Positions 55,790-64,000 of a stretch of 64,000 nt of DNA are shown here, piece after piece. The DNA is from Sulfurimonas sediminis (GTDB lineage Bacteria > Campylobacterota > Campylobacteria > Campylobacterales > Sulfurimonadaceae): NCBI RefSeq assembly GCF_014905115.1, contig NZ_CP041235.1:1364001-1428000 (forward strand). The letters are read 5' to 3'. The position numbers and the translations under genes were made by a program. The notes below the pieces were generated by a model that was not told where the DNA came from, did not search any database, and saw only the letters and a list, made by a program, of their open reading frames with translations. How positions within the stretch are numbered: the stretch's first letter is position 1; each line of letters begins with the position of its first letter.

Positions 55790-56620
55790 TTATATTTGTA
55801 ATGTAAATCCGCGATCGAACGAGCTGTAGTCTTTGTAGAAAGTTATAGATTTAAAATCTTTTCCTTGCATATAATCCCGTATTTTATCTTGTTGGTCATA
55901 ACCAATCTCACAACTAAAAAATCTAATCTTTTGTCTTAAGACTTCATCAAGAAGTTTTTTAATAATTTCATCACCCACCCTTCCGCCAAAAAGTGCATTT
56001 TGCGGTTCATAGGAGAGATTTGATTCCAAAGCAATACCGTTTTCAATATACGGCGGATTGGAAACCAGATAGTCTATTTGTTCGCAAACCGGCTCTAGCA
56101 GTGAGCCCAATCGCAATTCAATTTGTTCCTGCAGTCCAAATTTTTCTATATTTTTTTGTGCTACATCCAAAGCTTTTTGAGAAATATCCACTGCTATGAT
56201 TTTAGAATTTTTAAAAGTCTTTGCAAGCATTATAGAGATAATACCACTCCCTACTCCGACCTCCACAAAAGTTAAAGCACTCTTTTTATCCGGCACATGT
56301 TTGATCACTTCATCTATGAGCAGTTCTGTTTCGGGACGGGGTATCAAGGCTCCCTCGTCTATGTAAAATTCTTCACTGTAAAAACTTACCTGCTTTGTGA
56401 TGTATTCAAAAGGTTCATTGTTTTGTCTTCTTTGTACCCATTGGAAAAACTGCTGAGAAATTTCTACAAAACTGTTTTGATGGGTAATGAGCCAGAGTTC
56501 ATCCACCCCAAGATATTTCATCAAAAGAAGCTGCGCTTCTCTTGGGGCTCTTTGTACACAGGGCTGCAAGTTCTGTGTAACCTCACGAAGTAAATCTTTG
56601 ACTATATATCTGCTTCGCAT
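55790..56620 (-). CDS. prmC: Release-factor glutamine methyltransferase PrmC
   Basis: 276 residues. An N-terminal helical domain (1-70) precedes a SAM-binding Rossmann fold (VEVGVGSGIISIMLAK, VDISQKALDVAQKN) and the catalytic NPPY motif in YLVSNPPYIENG. It methylates the GGQ glutamine of peptide release factors. The start overlaps the M48 gene by 19 nt. Confidence 0.94.
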   Translation of the reverse strand: MRSRYIVKDLLREVTQNLQPCVQRAPREAQLLLMKYLGVDELWLITHQNSFVEISQQFFQWVQRRQNNEPFEYITKQVSFYSEEFYIDEGALIPRPETELLIDEVIKHVPDKKSALTFVEVGVGSGIISIMLAKTFKNSKIIAVDISQKALDVAQKNIEKFGLQEQIELRLGSLLEPVCEQIDYLVSNPPYIENGIALESNLSYEPQNALFGGRVGDEIIKKLLDEVLRQKIRFFSCEIGYDQQDKIRDYMQGKDFKSITFYKDYSSFDRGFTLQI

Positions 56621-57861
56621 TTACCCTCAGTACCGCTTTTTTCTATGTATCCCACATCCATGCCGAGTTCCTTCAAGCGTTCTATTACCGGAGGATGTGT
56701 ATAATGAAAGAAAATATACAAAGGATGCGAAAGCGGAAAACTTTTGTTTTCATTGACCAGTTTTTTCAGTGCATTTGCAAGTTCAATTGCACCTGCGCTT
56801 CCGCCAAGTTCACTCCCCATCTTATCCGCTTCATATTCGTTATGACGACTCACAATGCCCATAACAGGCATCATAATAAAACCGAGTACCGGCATAAACA
56901 GCATCAGTAAAATCATAATGACATAGGGCTGTTTGGAAACACCTAGTTCCATATAAAGCGAATCCGGCAAATTACCAAAGATAGCGAACATTGCAAAAAG
57001 CATCACACCCACCAAAGCAATATTTTTATAAATATCCCCATGTGCAAAATGTCCGAGTTCATGCCCTAAAACGGCTAAAAGCTCCTTCGTTGTCAGTTTT
57101 TTGAGCAAAGTGTCAAACAAAACAACTTTTTTAGCTTTTCCGAATCCGCCAAAATAGGCATTGAGCCTGTTGTCCCGCTTACTCGCATCACTCACAAAAA
57201 CACCCGAACTTACAAAACCTGTTTTGTCCATAAGTCTTTTAATTTCACTGTCAAGTTCTGCATCTTCAAGCGGTGTCAGTTTATCAAAAAACATTGCACG
57301 AAAAGTAGGATAAAGCATATTTATCAAAATCACTATCGCAAAAATAAACAAAAAGCTCCACAGCCACCACAACTCAAAATTTACAATGATTTCATAAACA
57401 CCCCACACAACAAGGGAACCAAAAACAATTGTCAGGAAAAAAGAGATAAGCGTATCTTTTATCCACTGTCCAAGGGTTGAATTGTTAAAGCCGTATTTTG
57501 CATCAATCACAAATTTTTCATAATAAGAAAAAGGCAAAGAAACAATATAGTTAATCACTACAAAACTCATCACTATAGCCACATTCATCAATGCCTGGTT
57601 TGACATAGTATAGTACTGTTCGACAAGGTATTTCAATCCCACACCAATCCAGCCGATAAATACAAGATAGTCCACAAATGTATTCACAATGGAAAGCTTT
57701 TCTTTTTCGACAGCATAATTACCCGCTTTTAAGAAATCAGCGGCAGAGAGTAAAACCGGTGTTTTTCTCTTTATAAGATTGATATAGCCTATCTGCATTA
57801 CACTTGTGTATATCATTATCAATACATAAAAACTATATATTCCTACTATTGTCATTAACAT
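56602..57861 (-). CDS. M48 family membrane metalloprotease (Ste24-like)
   Basis: 419 residues. The zinc motif HELGHFAHGD (about 275-284) and the third ligand Glu in SRHNEYEADKMGSELGG are both present. Six or more membrane helices fill the N-terminal half, as in CAAX-prenyl endopeptidase Ste24 and its bacterial relatives. It probably degrades damaged membrane proteins; HtpX is the shorter relative and less likely given length. Confidence 0.92.
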   Translation of the reverse strand: MLMTIVGIYSFYVLIMIYTSVMQIGYINLIKRKTPVLLSAADFLKAGNYAVEKEKLSIVNTFVDYLVFIGWIGVGLKYLVEQYYTMSNQALMNVAIVMSFVVINYIVSLPFSYYEKFVIDAKYGFNNSTLGQWIKDTLISFFLTIVFGSLVVWGVYEIIVNFELWWLWSFLFIFAIVILINMLYPTFRAMFFDKLTPLEDAELDSEIKRLMDKTGFVSSGVFVSDASKRDNRLNAYFGGFGKAKKVVLFDTLLKKLTTKELLAVLGHELGHFAHGDIYKNIALVGVMLFAMFAIFGNLPDSLYMELGVSKQPYVIMILLMLFMPVLGFIMMPVMGIVSRHNEYEADKMGSELGGSAGAIELANALKKLVNENKSFPLSHPLYIFFHYTHPPVIERLKELGMDVGYIEKSGTEGKCEADI

Positions 57862-57903
57862 GCCGTCACCGCCTTATTTTAATTGAGAAATTATAGCCAA
57901 AAC

Positions 57904-58116
57904 TTATCTAATCGGAATACTTTTGCTTAAAGGAACCACTGTTATTTCATCTTTTACAGGAATCGCATCTTTTGTGTTGTCGTAGAGATTATAGGCTATT
58001 AGATAAACAACTCCCAAAAGCAGACCTGCAACGATAACGGCCCAGACAATTCTCTTTTTTTCACCTTTTAATGTGTTGTAATCACCTATATCTTCCAATC
58101 TTGGTTCTGATATCAT
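57904..58116 (-). CDS. Small single-helix protein
   Basis: 70 residues with one membrane helix at about 24-43 (IVWAVIVAGLLLGVVYLIAY) between a charged N-terminus and a polar tail. No family recognised. It stands alone upstream of the M48 gene with an AAGGATG ribosome-binding site. Confidence 0.6.
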   Translation of the reverse strand: MISEPRLEDIGDYNTLKGEKKRIVWAVIVAGLLLGVVYLIAYNLYDNTKDAIPVKDEITVVPLSKSIPIR

Positions 58117-58249
58117 CTTTTCATCCTTCTTAAATATTTTTGTGAGATTATATCAAAAAGAAATATAAGCTGATGTGATAAAAAAGAGCTAGTTTGACGA
58201 CTTAAGTCTATTTTTTATTTTGTTTTATCGTCATTTTAGAAAAATTCAC

Positions 58250-58543
58250 TTATTCAAGTATATAATCAACAACTTTTGACTCTATAGTAACTTCTTTGAT
58301 AAAAGAGACCACTTTGAGATGCTCTTCATGTGTTGCATAGATTTTAAGATCTTCCTCAGTTGCAAAAGTTGAGTAAAGAGAGAGGTCCATCGCTCTGTCT
58401 GATTCATTAAAGTTAATACCGACTTCAATAGATTTGAGGACATCAATACTTTTTTCCAGATTTTCAAGTTTCGCTTTTACCTTGGCTATATTGAAAGCTT
58501 TATTTTCCTCTTTAAATTTAAACATCACTATATGGACTATCAT
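58250..58543 (-). CDS. Dabb-domain (stress-responsive alpha/beta barrel) protein
   Basis: 97 residues from the ATG at 58543, which has a GAAGG site; a TTG at 58558 is in frame but poorer. The Dabb pattern is IVHIVMFKFKEENKAFNIAK, SIEVGINFNESDRAMDLSLY and the final AFLE-like strand VDYILE. These small dimeric proteins include stress-responsive and cyclase types; the exact function cannot be given. Confidence 0.82.
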   Translation of the reverse strand: MIVHIVMFKFKEENKAFNIAKVKAKLENLEKSIDVLKSIEVGINFNESDRAMDLSLYSTFATEEDLKIYATHEEHLKVVSFIKEVTIESKVVDYILE

Positions 58544-58620
58544 TGTTTCAACCTTCAAAAATTTATTATCTTCTTAAAATCTTAGCAAAAATTTTATAAC
58601 ATTTGGCTAAGATACTTCCT

Positions 58621-58806
58621 ATGAAAGAATTATACGGCGTAGGAATTTTATTTTTTTATTTTTTAAAATGGCCCATCGCCATTGCTTATCCCTATATGCT
58701 GACACATGGTCTGCAACATAACCCTGTTATAGATATTTTATGGATCTACTCTGTTTTTTTAATTATCAAAGACCTTTACATGTACATCAGAAAAAGAAAA
58801 TCATAG
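58621..58806 (+). CDS. Small two-helix membrane protein
   Basis: 61 residues from the ATG at 58621 with two hydrophobic segments (about 5-27 and 33-53) and a Lys/Arg end. There is no convincing ribosome-binding site, and it overlaps the end of the convergent anion-transporter gene by 6 nt. No family recognised; it may be a real small gene. Confidence 0.5.
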   Translation: MKELYGVGILFFYFLKWPIAIAYPYMLTHGLQHNPVIDILWIYSVFLIIKDLYMYIRKRKS

Positions 58807-60132
58807 AATATTTTTCCAGAAATATTCTGCAATGAAAACGATAAAAAATATTCCAAGCAAATTCAAAACTATTCCATATTTCATCATATCTTTTACCCCG
58901 ACAGCTCCGCTGCTCATTGCAATAGCATTAGGTGGTGTGGCGATTGGAAGCATAAAAGCATAACTCGCACACAGAGTGGCCACCATCATAAAAAGTGTTG
59001 TATTTATTCCTGAGTGTTCTGCTACAGAATAGATAACAGGCAGCATTATAGAAATCAGTGCCGTATTTGAGGTAATTTCAGTCGTAAAGGTTATCAACAC
59101 AGCAACACTCAACAGCAGCAGCAGTGGTGAAAGCTCGGTCATATGCAAGAGATATGATGCAAGTTCATCTGCCAGTCCGGTTTGTGCAAAAGCTTTTGCA
59201 ATGGAAAAACCCGCGCCAAACAAGAACATGATGGCATAAGGAATTTTTTTACTGTCTTCATTCCATTGCAGTATATTAAAAGGCGGCATAAACAGCGCCA
59301 ATCCAAAACCAAGCAGTATGCCACTCTCACTCATACCAAGACCATTCCAGTAGGGTCTTACAGGAGCATTGACAAACAAGAGTGCAACTAGGCCCAACAA
59401 TAAATACATCACTTTTTTTTGTGACGGCTCTAAAACTTTTTTTTCTATTTTTGTCTCTATCGGTATTGCATTGACACCATAACTCAACAGAAAACCGACA
59501 CTTGTCAACATAAAAAGAGAGAGCGGCGCAACCATAAATATCCACTGGAAAAACGGGATAAGCTGCATATTGTGTTCTTGCATAATACCGAGCAAAATCA
59601 AATTTGGAGGTGTGCCGATGGGTGTCAATATGCCTCCTATACTTGCACCATAAGTAATAGCAAGGGCAAAACGCATTTTTAATTTTATGTTATCTGTTAA
59701 AAAAACTGCAATACTGATAAGCAACAGGGTTGTTGTAGTATTGGACAAAATGGAACTTAAAAGTGCTGATGTCAGTGCAAGAGAAAATATCATTCCTCTT
59801 GGTGTTGCAGGAAACAGACCCAGAAGTTTATTGGCTACATGTAAATGCAGCTTAGTTTTTTCAACCGCTATTGCAAGTAAAAAACCGCCAAAAAAGAGAT
59901 AAATGATAGGATTGGCATAATTTGCGGCAGTCATTTTTGTATCTAAAATCCCAAAGGCAGGAAAAAGAACTATGGGTAAAAGAGAGACAACACCCAATGG
60001 CAGACCTTCATTTGTCCAAAGCGTTACAAAAAAGGCTATACACCCTATAAGGGAACTTTGCTGGAGTGTAAAAAAGACTCCGCTGAGAGCAAAAAAGAAA
60101 AGTCCTGTACTCAGTGCCATTGCTATTTTCAT
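58801..60132 (-). CDS. DASS/SLC13-family anion:sodium symporter
   Basis: 443 residues, about 11 membrane helices. Family motifs are SNTTTTLLLISIAVFLTDN, GGILTPIGTPPNLILLGIMQ, and the second-repeat TEITSNTALISIMLPVIYS with MLPIATPPNAIAMSSG. Both TPPN sodium-site motifs and both SNT motifs are present, so transport should be functional. Substrate could be dicarboxylates or sulfate; in a sulfur oxidiser either is possible. Confidence 0.9.
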   Translation of the reverse strand: MKIAMALSTGLFFFALSGVFFTLQQSSLIGCIAFFVTLWTNEGLPLGVVSLLPIVLFPAFGILDTKMTAANYANPIIYLFFGGFLLAIAVEKTKLHLHVANKLLGLFPATPRGMIFSLALTSALLSSILSNTTTTLLLISIAVFLTDNIKLKMRFALAITYGASIGGILTPIGTPPNLILLGIMQEHNMQLIPFFQWIFMVAPLSLFMLTSVGFLLSYGVNAIPIETKIEKKVLEPSQKKVMYLLLGLVALLFVNAPVRPYWNGLGMSESGILLGFGLALFMPPFNILQWNEDSKKIPYAIMFLFGAGFSIAKAFAQTGLADELASYLLHMTELSPLLLLLSVAVLITFTTEITSNTALISIMLPVIYSVAEHSGINTTLFMMVATLCASYAFMLPIATPPNAIAMSSGAVGVKDMMKYGIVLNLLGIFFIVFIAEYFWKNIL

Positions 60133-60147
60133 ATAAATCCTTACATC

Positions 60148-61035
60148 CTACTTTGTCAATAAATCTTTCAAACTCTCATGTGGATTTTTCCCCTCGAGTG
60201 TCAGATACACTTCTCTCGCAATAGGAAGATACAAATCTTGCTTTACAGAGATGTCATGCAGAGCATACGCAGTTCCTATTCCTTCTGCAACTTCGCCCAG
60301 TGCTTCAAGAATCTCTTTTTGAGTACGGCCTTTTGCAAGACCGATTCCCACTCTGAAGTTTCTGCTCATGGGAGAAGAAGCTGTTAAAAACAGATCACCT
60401 GCACCACTTAAACCTATAAAACTCTCCTCTTTTGCGCCGTATGCAATGCCAAAGCGCTGCATTTCAACCAAACCGCGAGATATCAACGCCGCAGCTGCAT
60501 TATTTCCTAATTCCAATCCATTGCATATACCCGCGGCAATCGCAATGACATTTTTGTATGCACCGCAAACTTCTGCGCCTATCACATCATCTGAAGTATA
60601 TGTTTTAATAAAAGAGGGAAACAAATCACCCAACTCTTGAGCAAGTTTTTCATTCGAAGAGTTTATAACCAAGGCAGTCGGCAGGGACTGCATCACTTCT
60701 GAAGCAAAAGAGGGACCAGATAAAAAGGCTATATTTTCATCGGGAACATACTTTTCATATATTTCATTTAAAAACTTTCCGCTTGTAGCCTCTATACCCT
60801 TGGATGCCACAAGAATTTTTTGGTTTTTAAATACAAAATTTTCTTCAAGCCAGTCTGCTATCTGCTGTGCCGGTACTGTAACCACAAGATACTCGCATGC
60901 AAGAATCTCATCAAGAGTGACAAAATTGTCTAAATCTCTCGGAGTTCTAGACGTAATAAAAACACTGTTTTTTTCACTCAGGGCAAATGCCAAAGCACTG
61001 CCCCACTTACCTGCTCCAATGACTCCAATTGACAT
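60148..61035 (-). CDS. gpsA: Glycerol-3-phosphate dehydrogenase GpsA
   Basis: 295 residues from the ATG at 61035, which is preceded by GGGAGT; a TTG at 61050 is in frame but lies ahead of that site. NAD(P) fold GVIGAGKWGSALAFALS, VASKGIEATSG, GPSFASEVMQSLPTALVI, and the catalytic Lys in GAYKNVIAIAAGICNGL. It makes glycerol 3-phosphate for phospholipids. It overlaps the following TrkA-type gene's 3' end by 29 nt. Confidence 0.95.
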   Translation of the reverse strand: MSIGVIGAGKWGSALAFALSEKNSVFITSRTPRDLDNFVTLDEILACEYLVVTVPAQQIADWLEENFVFKNQKILVASKGIEATSGKFLNEIYEKYVPDENIAFLSGPSFASEVMQSLPTALVINSSNEKLAQELGDLFPSFIKTYTSDDVIGAEVCGAYKNVIAIAAGICNGLELGNNAAAALISRGLVEMQRFGIAYGAKEESFIGLSGAGDLFLTASSPMSRNFRVGIGLAKGRTQKEILEALGEVAEGIGTAYALHDISVKQDLYLPIAREVYLTLEGKNPHESLKDLLTK

Positions 61036-61726
61036 ATCGCTTACTCCCAATCAAATTTTCAAATTCCTGTATATCTTTTTCATATCCTACTATTACTAGA
61101 ATATCACCGCTTTTTATAACATGCTCTTTTGCTTTGTTTGAATATATAAATTCACTCTGCATATCTTCATGCATCACAGATAATACCAGTATGCCATTAT
61201 ATCGTGTCCAGTCTATACTTTTAAGTTTTTCATCCTTAAAATGGCTTGTATCGTCAATTTTAATTTGTGCAATTTTGAGATCACTCTCTTCATATAAAAT
61301 ACTGTGCAGTACCTTGTTCGATACCGGTTTTTCCAGTACATTTGCAATAATATCCGATGTGGTCTCTACAATCGGAATGACTTTTGTGGCGCCTGCCATT
61401 TTCAGTTTATCTGAATTTTCTTTATTTGATGCAATCGTTATAATTGTCAGGTTTTCAAAACTTGAACGCAGTGATATCGTTAAAAATATATTTTCGGAAG
61501 GGTCTTCCAATGCACAAAAAGCTATTGAATTTTCAATATCTACATTGTTGTCTATCTCTTCCCACTCATCGCTTAAATCAAAAAGTTCCACATCATACAA
61601 ACCCTCTTTTTTATCACTCTCATCCAAAGAGTAAACTTTGATGCTGTTGTATTTGTCTTTTAGATTTTTTATGATTTCATAGGCGTATTTATTGTGTCCA
61701 AATATCAATGCTGTAGTTTTAGTCAT
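61007..61726 (-). CDS. Stand-alone TrkA-type (RCK) regulatory protein
   Basis: 239 residues from the ATG at 61726 (an adjacent ATG at 61729 is closer to the AAGAG site). An RCK_N-like Rossmann half (TALIFGHNKYAYEIIKNLK, SLDESDKKEG, ILVIVGYEKDIQEF at the end) and an RCK_C half. It overlaps the K+ channel gene by 8 nt at its 5' end. No membrane segments. I infer a cytoplasmic regulator that joins the channel's RCK domain. Confidence 0.8.
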   Translation of the reverse strand: MTKTTALIFGHNKYAYEIIKNLKDKYNSIKVYSLDESDKKEGLYDVELFDLSDEWEEIDNNVDIENSIAFCALEDPSENIFLTISLRSSFENLTIITIASNKENSDKLKMAGATKVIPIVETTSDIIANVLEKPVSNKVLHSILYEESDLKIAQIKIDDTSHFKDEKLKSIDWTRYNGILVLSVMHEDMQSEFIYSNKAKEHVIKSGDILVIVGYEKDIQEFENLIGSKRYVNWSHWSR

Positions 61727-63281
61727 CATGTACTCTTGTATGTAAATATTTTTCAAATTCTTTAATATACACCTGATATCCAATGACCAAAAGATAATCT
61801 CCGGCCTCCAGCAAAGTGCTGTCTAAAGGGTTAAAATAAAAGCGGTCTTTTTCATGTTTGTAAACACCGAGCAAAACGATACTGTAGTGTTTATTGTTCA
61901 AATCTCCGACTGTAGGGAAGTTTTCTACTATTCTTTTGGTGATGCCGATTTCATCGATAATTACATCAGAATCTTCACTCCTCAGCTCATGAATCACTTC
62001 AAAAGCGACAGGCTTTCCTACCAACTCTTTTGTTATAAGCCCCACAAGCTCCTGAGGATAGACTATTTTATTGATACCTACAAACTCCAGTTTGTTACGG
62101 TTTGCATCATTGTTTAACAAAGACAAAATCATAACATCTTTGTTTAAAGACCGTATAGTCAAAGCGGCATAGACATTGTCTACATCATTTTCACGCAGAC
62201 ACAGCACGCCTTTGAGTTGTTTTTGCATATCTATGTTGAGTTTTTCATAGCTTTCTTTGTTGCCGGGATTATAATTTAATGTAGTATACCCGTCCATTTT
62301 TGCATTTTCCACTCTTTGTGTATCTTCATCAAGAACGATAATATTATGCCCGCTTTTTGAAAGTTTTCTGGCAACTTCCCTGGCGACATTTTCATATCCG
62401 CATATCAGATAAAATTTTTTCAGTTTGGCAATATTTTCAATTGTTTTTATCTCTTTAATCTCTTCAAGTTTCTCGGTAAAAGCAGAAACAAACAAAGATG
62501 TGGTAAATGCCAAAACCGCAATACCTGCGATGATAACGATGACGGCTACAAAACGCCCTTCGCTCGTTACCGGAACTATGTCGCCGTATCCCACAGTCGA
62601 AATGGTCACTATAGCCCAGTACAGTGCTTCAAAAAGAGTATCAACAGGAGAGTCTGCCCTGTTGCCTTCCATAACATAAATCAAAACAGAAGAGATAAAA
62701 ATGACAACAAAGGCAAAAATACCAAGCGTAAAAAACTCAAACTTTTTTGTTGCAAGAACAGAACTTAAAATCTGCAGACTTTTGGCATATCGAAAAAGTT
62801 TAAAAACCCGAAAAAGAATAAATATACGCAACAGTCTCAATTCATGGAAAAACGGTAAAATTGCAAGAAGATCTATAATAGCTTTTGGTGATGCCATATA
62901 GCTGAGTTTTACTTTGAGTATCTTTTTAAAAGCTTTGTAAAGATTGACCTCGCGAAGCAGAAATGTATCATGTTCCGCGCGTTTGACAATGATTTCACTG
63001 ACACTGCTGTTTACCCACAAACGCAGCATATACTCTATAAAAAAGATGATAGAAATGACATAATTGCTAAAAAACATCAGGTAGTCATTTACATGATGTT
63101 TGACTTCCCGAATTAAAACACCTACACTTATAAAAATAAGTATAATCATAAAAATATCTATGTATTTCTTATATTTACACTTGTCATTCTCTAAAATATT
63201 GTAGAAAAAGTTTTTAAAAGACTGATACTTTTTTGAGGTATTTAAAAAATAGGCCGCATCAAGTATCAAACTTTTTATCAT
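61719..63281 (-). CDS. Voltage-gated-type K+ channel with RCK domain (Kch-like)
   Basis: 520 residues. Six membrane helices (about 43-270), the S4-like basic segment LRIFILFRVFKLFRYAKSLQ, and the selectivity filter TISTVGYGDIVP near 230. From about 290 an RCK/TrkA-N domain (YLICGYENVAREVARKLSKS, IVLDEDTQRVENAK) and TrkA-C follow. The TVGYGD filter is intact. An ion channel gated by a ligand, plus the separate TrkA-type protein downstream, could form a mixed RCK ring. Confidence 0.92.
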   Translation of the reverse strand: MIKSLILDAAYFLNTSKKYQSFKNFFYNILENDKCKYKKYIDIFMIILIFISVGVLIREVKHHVNDYLMFFSNYVISIIFFIEYMLRLWVNSSVSEIIVKRAEHDTFLLREVNLYKAFKKILKVKLSYMASPKAIIDLLAILPFFHELRLLRIFILFRVFKLFRYAKSLQILSSVLATKKFEFFTLGIFAFVVIFISSVLIYVMEGNRADSPVDTLFEALYWAIVTISTVGYGDIVPVTSEGRFVAVIVIIAGIAVLAFTTSLFVSAFTEKLEEIKEIKTIENIAKLKKFYLICGYENVAREVARKLSKSGHNIIVLDEDTQRVENAKMDGYTTLNYNPGNKESYEKLNIDMQKQLKGVLCLRENDVDNVYAALTIRSLNKDVMILSLLNNDANRNKLEFVGINKIVYPQELVGLITKELVGKPVAFEVIHELRSEDSDVIIDEIGITKRIVENFPTVGDLNNKHYSIVLLGVYKHEKDRFYFNPLDSTLLEAGDYLLVIGYQVYIKEFEKYLHTRVHDD

Positions 63282-63286
63282 AGAAA

Positions 63287-64000
63287 TTAGCCCAGTTTAG
63301 CTTTAAGAATTTCATTGACAACCTGCGGATTTGCACTTCCTTTGCTTGCTTTCATCACCTGACCGACAAAGAAACCGAAAAGTTTCTCTTTTCCGCCTTT
63401 GTACTGTGCAACTTTATCCTCATTTGCATTGATAATTTCATCACACATCGCCTCGATTGCTCCGGTATCTGTAACCTGTTTGAGTCCGAGTTTGTCAATT
63501 GCACTGTCAACATCTGTCGTTTCATTCTCCATTAAAAAATCCAAAACTTCTTTCGCCGCTTTGCCGCTGATGGTTTTATCATCTATTCTTTTGACCAAAA
63601 ACCCAAGCTTTTTTGCATCTACCGGAGAGTTCGTGATATTTATCTCCCCTTTGAAACGGGCAGGCAACTCTACAGTCAGCCATGTAGTAGCCGTTTTTGC
63701 ACTCACTCCTTCTTCTTGCAGCATTGTTTCAAAAAAGTTTGCTGTCTCCACAGCAGAAGTGATTACCATTGCGTTGTATTTATTCATACCGTATTCATTC
63801 ACAAAACGCTCTTTTTTTGCATCAGGCAGTTCAGGAATTTGTGTATATTTTTGCATCATTTCATCTGTGACCACACATTTGAGCAGATCAGGTTCCGGAA
63901 AATATCTGTAATCAGCCGCTTCTTCTTTTCCTCTCATAGAGCGTGTTTCCTGTTTTACAGGATCAAAAAGACGTGTCTCCTGACAAATTTCCTCTTCATA
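63287..64000 (-). CDS. gatB: Aspartyl/glutamyl-tRNA amidotransferase subunit B (5' end outside window)
   Basis: The C-terminal 237 residues of GatB; the reading frame continues off the right edge. The family segments [31 protein letters not shown], and the helical and YqeY-like tail ([35 protein letters not shown]) are present. It transfers ammonia to misacylated Glu-tRNA(Gln) or Asp-tRNA(Asn). An ATG at 63937 is internal, not the start. The end is 5 nt from the channel gene. Confidence 0.94.
   Translation of the reverse strand, partial: YEEEICQETRLFDPVKQETRSMRGKEEAADYRYFPEPDLLKCVVTDEMMQKYTQIPELPDAKKERFVNEYGMNKYNAMVITSAVETANFFETMLQEEGVSAKTATTWLTVELPARFKGEINITNSPVDAKKLGFLVKRIDDKTISGKAAKEVLDFLMENETTDVDSAIDKLGLKQVTDTGAIEAMCDEIINANEDKVAQYKGGKEKLFGFFVGQVMKASKGSANPQVVNEILKAKLG

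Larger units (their letters stand above)
452..59843. repeat. Highly iterated 8-bp palindrome TACATGTA (about 23 copies)
   Basis: Starts at 452, 566, 1819, 5940, 7265, 15753, 16974, 18465, 27235, 29612, 30316, 30418, 31907, 33016, 37612, 41173, 41433, 43884, 52850, 53177, 54524, 58777 and 59836. Every one lies inside a coding region, in different frames and on both strands. With about 36% GC, chance predicts roughly two. Many extend to TTACATGTAA. None were seen across the sox operon or 44-52 kb. Confidence 0.85.

Noticed and set aside
55790-56620. DNA adenine methyltransferase (NPPY motif)
   Set aside because: The N-terminal helical domain and full layout match PrmC, whose catalytic motif is also NPPY.

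Overview
The window looks like chromosome of a sulfur-oxidising Campylobacterota (Epsilonproteobacteria) bacterium, most like Sulfurimonas or a close relative. The evidence is an AT-rich genome with short overlapping genes, a soxXYZAB thiosulfate-oxidation cluster, a desulforubrerythrin, the glyA-DUF1882-SPOR-trpE-aroE order, a Campylobacter-type porin and a dihydroorotase-like pseudoenzyme. No rRNA, tRNA, CRISPR, prophage or complete transposon was seen. Both edges cut a gene: the dihydroorotase-like gene on the left and gatB on the right.

Layout. 1-4.4 kb: dihydroorotase-like gene, lpxB, a degenerate helicase-domain protein and a divergent DEAD-box helicase that seems to start at ATT. 4.4-12.7 kb (minus): soxX-Y-Z-A-B, a porin, a metallo-beta-lactamase-fold protein, a thioredoxin-like protein, a DsrE-like protein and a double DUF302 protein, all probably exported. 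12.7-17.4 kb (minus): dsbD, an orphan Cache-type sensor, a response regulator and a histidine kinase, placed to control and mature the Sox system. 17.4-21.7 kb: two inverted copies of a structured 287-bp element flank a BFD-like ferredoxin, a hybrid SBP-histidine kinase and a nucleoside 2-deoxyribosyltransferase. 21.7-28.0 kb: a YyaL-like thioredoxin-fold protein, a CHAD protein beside a PPK2 (polyphosphate), plsC, pdxJ and pdxA. 28.0-29.4 kb: hairpin-repeat remnants and a di-heme cytochrome c peroxidase. 29.4-35.4 kb (minus): a moxR-DUF58-batA-batB/C-batD operon.

35.4-51.6 kb is mostly housekeeping: AMMECR1, desulforubrerythrin, glyA, trpE, aroE, pldA, recR, mltA, dnaJ, bioA, ppiD-like, ftsA, ftsZ and a small J-domain protein. 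51.6-55.2 kb (minus) is an unusual five-gene operon: a NosL-like protein, a small membrane protein, an FtsX/MacB-type permease, its ATPase, and a polytopic protein with a VKOR-like cysteine layout. 55.3-64 kb holds a DUF4149 protein, prmC, an M48 protease, a DASS anion transporter, gpsA, two TrkA-type proteins (one a K+ channel) and gatB.

The signals most worth following are four. First, the 287-bp element: both copies have the same orientation relative to their gene, end exactly 22 nt before the start codon of a thioredoxin-fold gene, and differ at termini in a way that keeps the terminal stem paired. Second, the 8-mer TACATGTA occurs about 23 times, roughly ten times chance, all inside genes. 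Third, a second hairpin-repeat family conserves both stem and loop. Fourth, the NosL/ABC/VKOR-like operon. All calls come from reading sequence; no database search or folding program was run.
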